Assembly: GCA_937899395.1 (NCBI GenBank)
Contig: CALBPU010000136.1
Span: 1-18,367, forward strand
DNA from: an uncultured Fretibacterium sp.
GTDB lineage: Bacteria > Synergistota > Synergistia > Synergistales > Aminobacteriaceae
DNA length: 18,367 nt
Direction of reading: 5' to 3'
Numbering within the stretch: position 1 is the stretch's first letter; every line of letters starts with the position of its first letter. Shown in pieces: positions 14,320 to 18,367 of the stretch. The notes beneath the pieces were generated by a model. The model saw nothing but the letters and a program-made list of their open reading frames with translations, searched no databases and was not told the origin of the DNA. Both the position numbers and the translations under genes were made by a program.

Positions 14320-15257
14320 AGTTTTATAATCTCAGGTTCTAAATTTTTTTGTGTGTAAAATTTTTTCGCAAGTTCACAAAATTTTTCAGGTTTTGTTTCA
14401 TTATAAATTTTACGGCATTTTTCAGTATCAATTTCAATTTGAGCAATTAACGATTCTTTATCGGAAAAAGTTTTTATGCCTCTTAACCTGTCCAAAAACA
14501 AAATCAAAATTTCATCGCCGTAAATATCTCCCGAAAAATCCAATATATGAACTTCTGCTCTTGTTTCATTAACATCGTGAAACGTAGGGTTATTCCCGAT
14601 TGATAAAGCCCCGCAATACCATTTGCCGTTGATTAATACAGCCGTTGAATATACTCCGTATGAAGGAATAATTTTGTCGGCATTGAGATTGATATTAGCT
14701 GTAGGAAATTTCATTGTTCGGCCTCGTTCGTTGCCATGAATTACGCTTCCGATTACGAACCAGTTATAACCCAAAAATTCTGCGGCTTGTTTAACATCTC
14801 CTGCTAAAATTTTTTCACGGATATTTGAGCTTGAAAAATCTGATTTGTTCAAGAGGTCAACAATTAAAATTTTGTTAATATTTTGAGACATGGCAAAATT
14901 TTCAAGTGATTTAGCATCTCCCGAACGTTCTTTACCGAAATGAAAATCGCTCCCGATAACTAATCCGTCAATGTTAATTTTTTCGTTAAGGAGCTTCCAA
15001 AATTTTTCGGGCGATAAATTTTTAAGTTCTTCATCAAAATTCAGCACGAAAATATTCGGAATGCCTAAAATTTTTCGGATTAATTCACGTTCTTTAAGAG
15101 TGAACATAGGGTGATTAAGATTGTGCATAAATTCAGAGGGGTGAGGATAAAATGTTACGACACCCCATTCATTATTAACCGAATTTTTTCTGCAAAGCTC
15201 TAAGAGTTTCGCATGTCCTTTATGAAAACCGTCAAACGCTCCGATTGTAATTAACAT
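14313..15257 (-). CDS. ribF: Bifunctional riboflavin kinase / FAD synthetase
   Basis: This 314-residue enzyme phosphorylates riboflavin to FMN and adenylates FMN to FAD. The N-terminal nucleotidyltransferase domain shows GAFDGFHKGH (6-15), FHFGKERSGD (105-114) and SSSNIR (142-147). The C-terminal kinase domain shows GRTMKFPTANI (179-189), SIGNNPTF (219-226) and the ETRAEVHILDF region with the likely catalytic E235. Both domains are intact, so both activities are expected. It sits between truB (3-base gap) and tatD (7-base overlap). Co-location with infB-rbfA-truB is a widespread bacterial arrangement. The flavin cofactor supply has no direct partner in this window. Confidence 0.96.
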   Translation of the reverse strand: MLITIGAFDGFHKGHAKLLELCRKNSVNNEWGVVTFYPHPSEFMHNLNHPMFTLKERELIRKILGIPNIFVLNFDEELKNLSPEKFWKLLNEKINIDGLVIGSDFHFGKERSGDAKSLENFAMSQNINKILIVDLLNKSDFSSSNIREKILAGDVKQAAEFLGYNWFVIGSVIHGNERGRTMKFPTANINLNADKIIPSYGVYSTAVLINGKWYCGALSIGNNPTFHDVNETRAEVHILDFSGDIYGDEILILFLDRLRGIKTFSDKESLIAQIEIDTEKCRKIYNETKPEKFCELAKKFYTQKNLEPEIIKLC

Positions 15258-15260
15258 GAT

Positions 15261-16145
15261 TTAAGATATTTTAGAGACAATCATTAAAGGCTTTATATAA
15301 TCATCGCCGGCATAAGCTCCGACACCTAAAAATTTTCCTCCCTCAACAAAAATTGTATTCTTCATAACCGTTAGACCTCGTGAAAATTTTTCAGCTTGAC
15401 GAATTAATATGCTCATTCCGTTAGTAAAAGTTTTTTCGTCGCGGTCTGATACATAAATCCTCGTGAAATTTTTAGCGAAATCACTTAACGTTACAAATTT
15501 ATACTCGTCATCGTCGATTGAATTTGCATTGCTTAAATTAAAATTTCCGATTGAAATTCTTTGAAGCGATTTTATATAAGCTCCGCAGCCGGAAATTTCC
15601 CCTAAATCATGAGCGAGGCTCCTTATATATGTTCCTCTTCCGCATGAAATATCTAACGTAATAGTACCGTTATCTTTGTTATAGGGCGAAACAATTTTTA
15701 TGTCCCGAAAAAATACAGGCCGGGCTTTCATCTCAACGTCAACTCCTGAACGAGCCAGTTTGTAAGCTGCACGGCCTTGAATTTTTATGGCTGAAACGGC
15801 AGGAGGAGTTTGAAGACGATAACCCAAGAACGAAAAAAATAAATCATCAAAAATTTTTTCGTCAAGATTTTCGTAACCTTTTTCCGAAATTTTTTCGCCC
15901 GAATAATCGTAGGTATTCGTTTCAGTGCCGAATTGAATTTCAGCTCTGTAAACTTTCGGCAATGACATCACAAATTCGCTTAACCTCGTAGCGTTCCCTG
16001 TTACTAAAACCAAAAGCCCCGAAGCAGTCGAATCCAATGTGCCTGAATGTCCGACTTTAATTTTGTTGAGTTTACGTTTAACAATCCCGACACATTTTGA
16101 ACTTCGATAACCTTCAGGCTTATTAATCAACACTAACGCATTCAT
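15261..16145 (-). CDS. truB: tRNA pseudouridine-55 synthase
   Basis: This 294-residue enzyme isomerises uridine-55 in the T-loop of nearly all tRNAs. The start MNALVLINKPEGYRSSK matches the family opening. The catalytic aspartate is D38 in GHSGTLDSTASGLL; the usual Pro and Thr after it are replaced by Ser and Ser (LDSTAS instead of LDPxAT), a mild deviation. Further landmarks are ETNTYDYSGE, PPAVSAIKIQGRAAYKLAR and CGRGTYIRSLAHDLG. A C-terminal PUA-like region (about 235-294) with FVEGGKFLGVGAY completes the protein. The gene begins 23 bases inside nrnA and is followed after 3 bases by ribF. Confidence 0.96.
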   Translation of the reverse strand: MNALVLINKPEGYRSSKCVGIVKRKLNKIKVGHSGTLDSTASGLLVLVTGNATRLSEFVMSLPKVYRAEIQFGTETNTYDYSGEKISEKGYENLDEKIFDDLFFSFLGYRLQTPPAVSAIKIQGRAAYKLARSGVDVEMKARPVFFRDIKIVSPYNKDNGTITLDISCGRGTYIRSLAHDLGEISGCGAYIKSLQRISIGNFNLSNANSIDDDEYKFVTLSDFAKNFTRIYVSDRDEKTFTNGMSILIRQAEKFSRGLTVMKNTIFVEGGKFLGVGAYAGDDYIKPLMIVSKIS

Positions 16146-17145
16146 GATATTTATTCATAATAATTTCTTCGAGTTTCGATTGAGCTTCTTCAATAGGAAC
16201 GTCATTGAATGATGCTCCTGCTGCTCTTTCATGGCCGCCGCCTCCGAACATTCTGCCTAGTTCTCCTGCTCCGAACGGGCTTCCTTCACGTGAACGAATG
16301 CTCAACCTTGTATCGCCGTTAGGATATTGAGTTATTGTTGAAGCTAATTTAACTCCACGAAGGGTCATTAACATACTCGATAAACCTTCAGTGCCAGTCA
16401 TGTCCGCTCCGACTTCCTCAAAATCTTTAAGGAAAATTGTAGTAAGGGCAAAAATATTTTCATGGCCGAAAATTTTCACACGGGACATAGCACGAGACCA
16501 TAACAAGAAATCCGAATATCTTTTATTCTGCGAAATTAAATCGCTCATTCTGTCAGGCTTAATTCCAAGCTCTATTAACTCTGCAACGGCTCTGTGAGTT
16601 AAAGGCGTTGTGTTTGAAAACGAAAATCCTCCCGTATCAGTGAACATTCCCAAATATAAACTCTCAGCAATCTTAGGAGTAATGTTCCAGTTATCGGCCT
16701 TAAAAATTCTGTATAACATTTCACATGTTGATGAAGCTAATCCGTCAACGCAATTTACCCTGCAATATAAAGAGTTATCCTCATGATGATCAATGTTAAG
16801 AGCGTTAAGATTTTTGGAAATATCAAAACCTTTCACACCTCGAACTTCATTTGAACAATCCAAGAAAACATAAAGGACATTCTCTTCATCGAAACCAAAA
16901 TTTTCGCAGGTTATAAACTCATCAGAATGAGAGAGAAATTTATATGTTTCGGGCAAATTTTTATCAGGAGTAAACCATCTGACATTTTTGCCTAAATTTA
17001 TTCCGGCCTCAAACAATGCAGTCGCAGAACCCATAGCATCGCCGTCCGATTTAGCATGGGTGAAAATGCTCCATGATGAATTTGATTTCAACATTTCAGA
17101 AGCAAGGATTAAATTTTTTTGGTCAAAATTTTTATTCATCATCAT
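16123..17145 (-). CDS. nrnA: Bifunctional oligoribonuclease / pAp phosphatase, DHH-DHHA1 family
   Basis: This 340-residue cytoplasmic manganese-dependent phosphoesterase degrades nano-RNA and converts 3'-phosphoadenosine 5'-phosphate to AMP. The DHH domain carries H30, D34 and D36 in FTHAKSDGDAMGS, D96 in FLDCSN, D119-H120-H121 in NIDHHEDN and D170 in MFTDTGGF. The DHHA1 RNA-binding domain ends with the glycine-rich GGGGHERAAG (301-310). Three consecutive ATG codons open the gene (17145, 17142, 17139); all lie inside the end of rbfA, so the exact start is uncertain by two residues. Its position between rbfA and truB is the classic arrangement. Confidence 0.95.
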   Translation of the reverse strand: MMMNKNFDQKNLILASEMLKSNSSWSIFTHAKSDGDAMGSATALFEAGINLGKNVRWFTPDKNLPETYKFLSHSDEFITCENFGFDEENVLYVFLDCSNEVRGVKGFDISKNLNALNIDHHEDNSLYCRVNCVDGLASSTCEMLYRIFKADNWNITPKIAESLYLGMFTDTGGFSFSNTTPLTHRAVAELIELGIKPDRMSDLISQNKRYSDFLLWSRAMSRVKIFGHENIFALTTIFLKDFEEVGADMTGTEGLSSMLMTLRGVKLASTITQYPNGDTRLSIRSREGSPFGAGELGRMFGGGGHERAAGASFNDVPIEEAQSKLEEIIMNKYHECVSVD

Positions 17146-17506
17146 TATTATTTTGCTCCGTGTTATTTAAGCCTAAGCTGTCGAGGATTTTATCAATTTT
17201 TGCCCCGTATTCGCTGCTTCTGTCAATTATAAATTCGAGAGCAGGAACTCTTCTGAGTTTGATTGTCTGACCTAATAAGCCTCTTACAGCTCCTTTAATT
17301 TCGTTTAAGTCCTTCAAAATTCCCGGACATTTACGAAATTCAAGAGCCGTGAAATATACTTTTGCTCTCTCTAAATCCTTTGAACATTCAACTCCGGTTA
17401 TAATTGCTCCTTTAACGCTCTCCTTTTTGATTTGAGTTTCAATTATCAAAGCAATTTCACGTTGAAGCTGCTTGTTAATTCTGGACATTCGTAAATTGTT
17501 ACTCAT
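17132..17506 (-). CDS. rbfA: 30S ribosome-binding factor A
   Basis: This 124-residue protein binds the free 30S subunit and helps mature the 5' end of 16S rRNA, notably under cold conditions. The KH-like fold is visible: MSRINKQLQREIALII at the N-terminus, IITGVECSKDLERAKVYFTAL in the middle and the LRRVPALEFIIDRSSEYGAKID region at the end. Length and order are standard. The ATG shares one base with the infB stop codon (TAATG), so translation is coupled to infB; the C-terminal Asn/Asp-rich tail overlaps nrnA by 14 bases. Confidence 0.96.
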   Translation of the reverse strand: MSNNLRMSRINKQLQREIALIIETQIKKESVKGAIITGVECSKDLERAKVYFTALEFRKCPGILKDLNEIKGAVRGLLGQTIKLRRVPALEFIIDRSSEYGAKIDKILDSLGLNNTEQNNNDDE

Positions 17507-18367
17507 TAGAGCGTGCGTTTCTCCTCTATAACATCGTAGACTTCGAGAATATCTCCTTCTTCAAAATCCTGATAACCTTCTAAAGATATTCCGCAGTCCA
17601 TTCCGGCTTTTAATTCACGTGCTTCATCTTTTTCATGTCTCAATGAAGCGATTTTTCCGTCCCATATTACAATGCCGTCTCGAATTACTCTGACTTTTGC
17701 GGTTCGTTTTATGAGACCTTTCGTAACATGTGAACCTGCGATCCTTCCTATTTTAGGGACTTTGAAAATTTTTCGTATCTCAACTTCTCCCAATGAATCT
17801 TCACGCAACACAGGTTTCAATAATCCTCCCATAGCCGCCTTAACATCATCAATGACATCGTAAATAACATTGTAAATACGAATTTCAACACCGTTTAACT
17901 CGGCAATACGTTTAGCGTTACCGTCAGGTCTGACATTGAAACCGACTATTACGGCATTTGAAGCTGAAGCTAACATAACATCACTTTCGGCAATTCGTCC
18001 GACACCTCTGTGAACAATCGAAACCCCTACTTCATTCGTAGCTAATTTTTCGAGCGAGGCACAAAGAGCTTCCAATGAACCTTGAACATCGCACTTAACG
18101 ACTAAATTCATGTGAGGAAGTTTACCTTCTTCAAAATTAGTATAGAAATCTTCAAAGGAGGCTTTTTTGACTTCAGCGACATTTTCACGTTCGGCAAGTT
18201 TAGCTTCATCTAATGCGTCTCTTGCTTCACGTTCGCTCTTTACGACTCTGAAAGATTCTCCGGGATTGGGAACTCCGTCAAGTCCTAAGATTTCAACAGG
18301 AGTGCTTGGCCCGGCCTTCTTAAGTGGTTTGCCTGCCCAGTCGAATAAAGCTCTGGTCTTTCCCCAT
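17506..18367 (-). CDS. infB: Translation initiation factor IF-2, C-terminal part
   Basis: The frame is open to the right edge, so only about 286 C-terminal residues are seen; the G domain and N-terminus lie outside. The visible part begins within domain II with ALFDWAGKPLKKAGPSTPVE and ILGLDGVPNPGE. It continues through domain III (VVKCDVQGSLEALCASL, IVHRGVGRIAESDVMLA, VGFNVRPDG) and ends with domain IV, the initiator-tRNA binding part (REDSLGEVEIRKIFKVPKIGRIAGSHV, GISLEGYQDFEEGDILEVY). An internal ATG at 18111 is not the start, since homologous sequence continues upstream in frame. IF-2 is the GTPase that places fMet-tRNA on the 30S subunit. It heads the visible part of the operon. Confidence 0.97.
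   Translation of the reverse strand, partial: WGKTRALFDWAGKPLKKAGPSTPVEILGLDGVPNPGESFRVVKSEREARDALDEAKLAERENVAEVKKASFEDFYTNFEEGKLPHMNLVVKCDVQGSLEALCASLEKLATNEVGVSIVHRGVGRIAESDVMLASASNAVIVGFNVRPDGNAKRIAELNGVEIRIYNVIYDVIDDVKAAMGGLLKPVLREDSLGEVEIRKIFKVPKIGRIAGSHVTKGLIKRTAKVRVIRDGIVIWDGKIASLRHEKDEARELKAGMDCGISLEGYQDFEEGDILEVYDVIEEKRTL

Noticed and set aside
17506..18111. A separate 201-residue gene starting at ATG 18111
   Set aside because: The frame continues to the window edge with clear IF-2 domain II sequence, so this ATG is internal to infB.
1..18367. CRISPR array, tRNA, rRNA or riboswitch
   Set aside because: I saw no regularly spaced direct repeats, no cloverleaf-like segments with tRNA consensus boxes, and no long structured leader; leaders before the genes here are short.

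Overview
The window is 18.4 kb of low-GC bacterial DNA, dense in genes, with a normal genetic code and mostly good Shine-Dalgarno sites. The single-chain pyruvate:ferredoxin oxidoreductase points to an anaerobe. The style of the type IV pilin-like genes and the AT-rich, tightly overlapping housekeeping operon would fit a gut-type anaerobe such as a Synergistetes or Negativicutes member. That placement is an impression, not a result.

Left part (about 1-2530, all on the minus strand). An AbrB-like small DNA-binding protein gene lies at the left edge. Just upstream of it is a short ribbon-helix-helix antitoxin-like relic that appears to carry a one-base frameshift. Before these come three tandem paralogous genes for type IV pilin-like proteins, each with a FTLVE processing motif, a similar C-terminal motif and a divergent middle. 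A 60-residue EGR-repeat fragment, probably the tail of an Rpn/PD-(D/E)XK transposase-like protein, precedes the pilins.

Middle (about 2545-9450). A strong rho-independent terminator closes nifJ, a complete 1202-residue pyruvate:ferredoxin oxidoreductase with an unusual Cys/His cluster. nifJ is divergent from two overlapping, tandemly duplicated acyl-adenylating enzymes (fatty-acyl-CoA or acyl-ACP ligase type). The plus- and minus-strand transcription units then converge on a 116-bp hairpin-rich element with terminal inverted repeats. It looks like a MITE, and its left end supplies the stop codon of the second ligase.

Right part (9455 to the right edge, minus strand). This is one compact operon reading infB (cut by the window edge) - rbfA - nrnA - truB - ribF - tatD - tgt - sua5-type threonylcarbamoyl-AMP synthase - a 647-residue membrane protein. 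Genes overlap by 1-29 bases or are separated by 3-43 bases. It combines translation initiation, ribosome maturation, RNA turnover, three tRNA modifications (pseudouridine-55, queuosine, t6A) and flavin cofactor synthesis. The last gene has an unusual architecture: a membrane N-terminus, a zinc ribbon, a further membrane segment, an SH3b domain and two BamE/SmpA-like repeats. It is the least described protein here. I found no RNA genes, CRISPR arrays or intact mobile elements, and no gene-free stretch above 300 bases.
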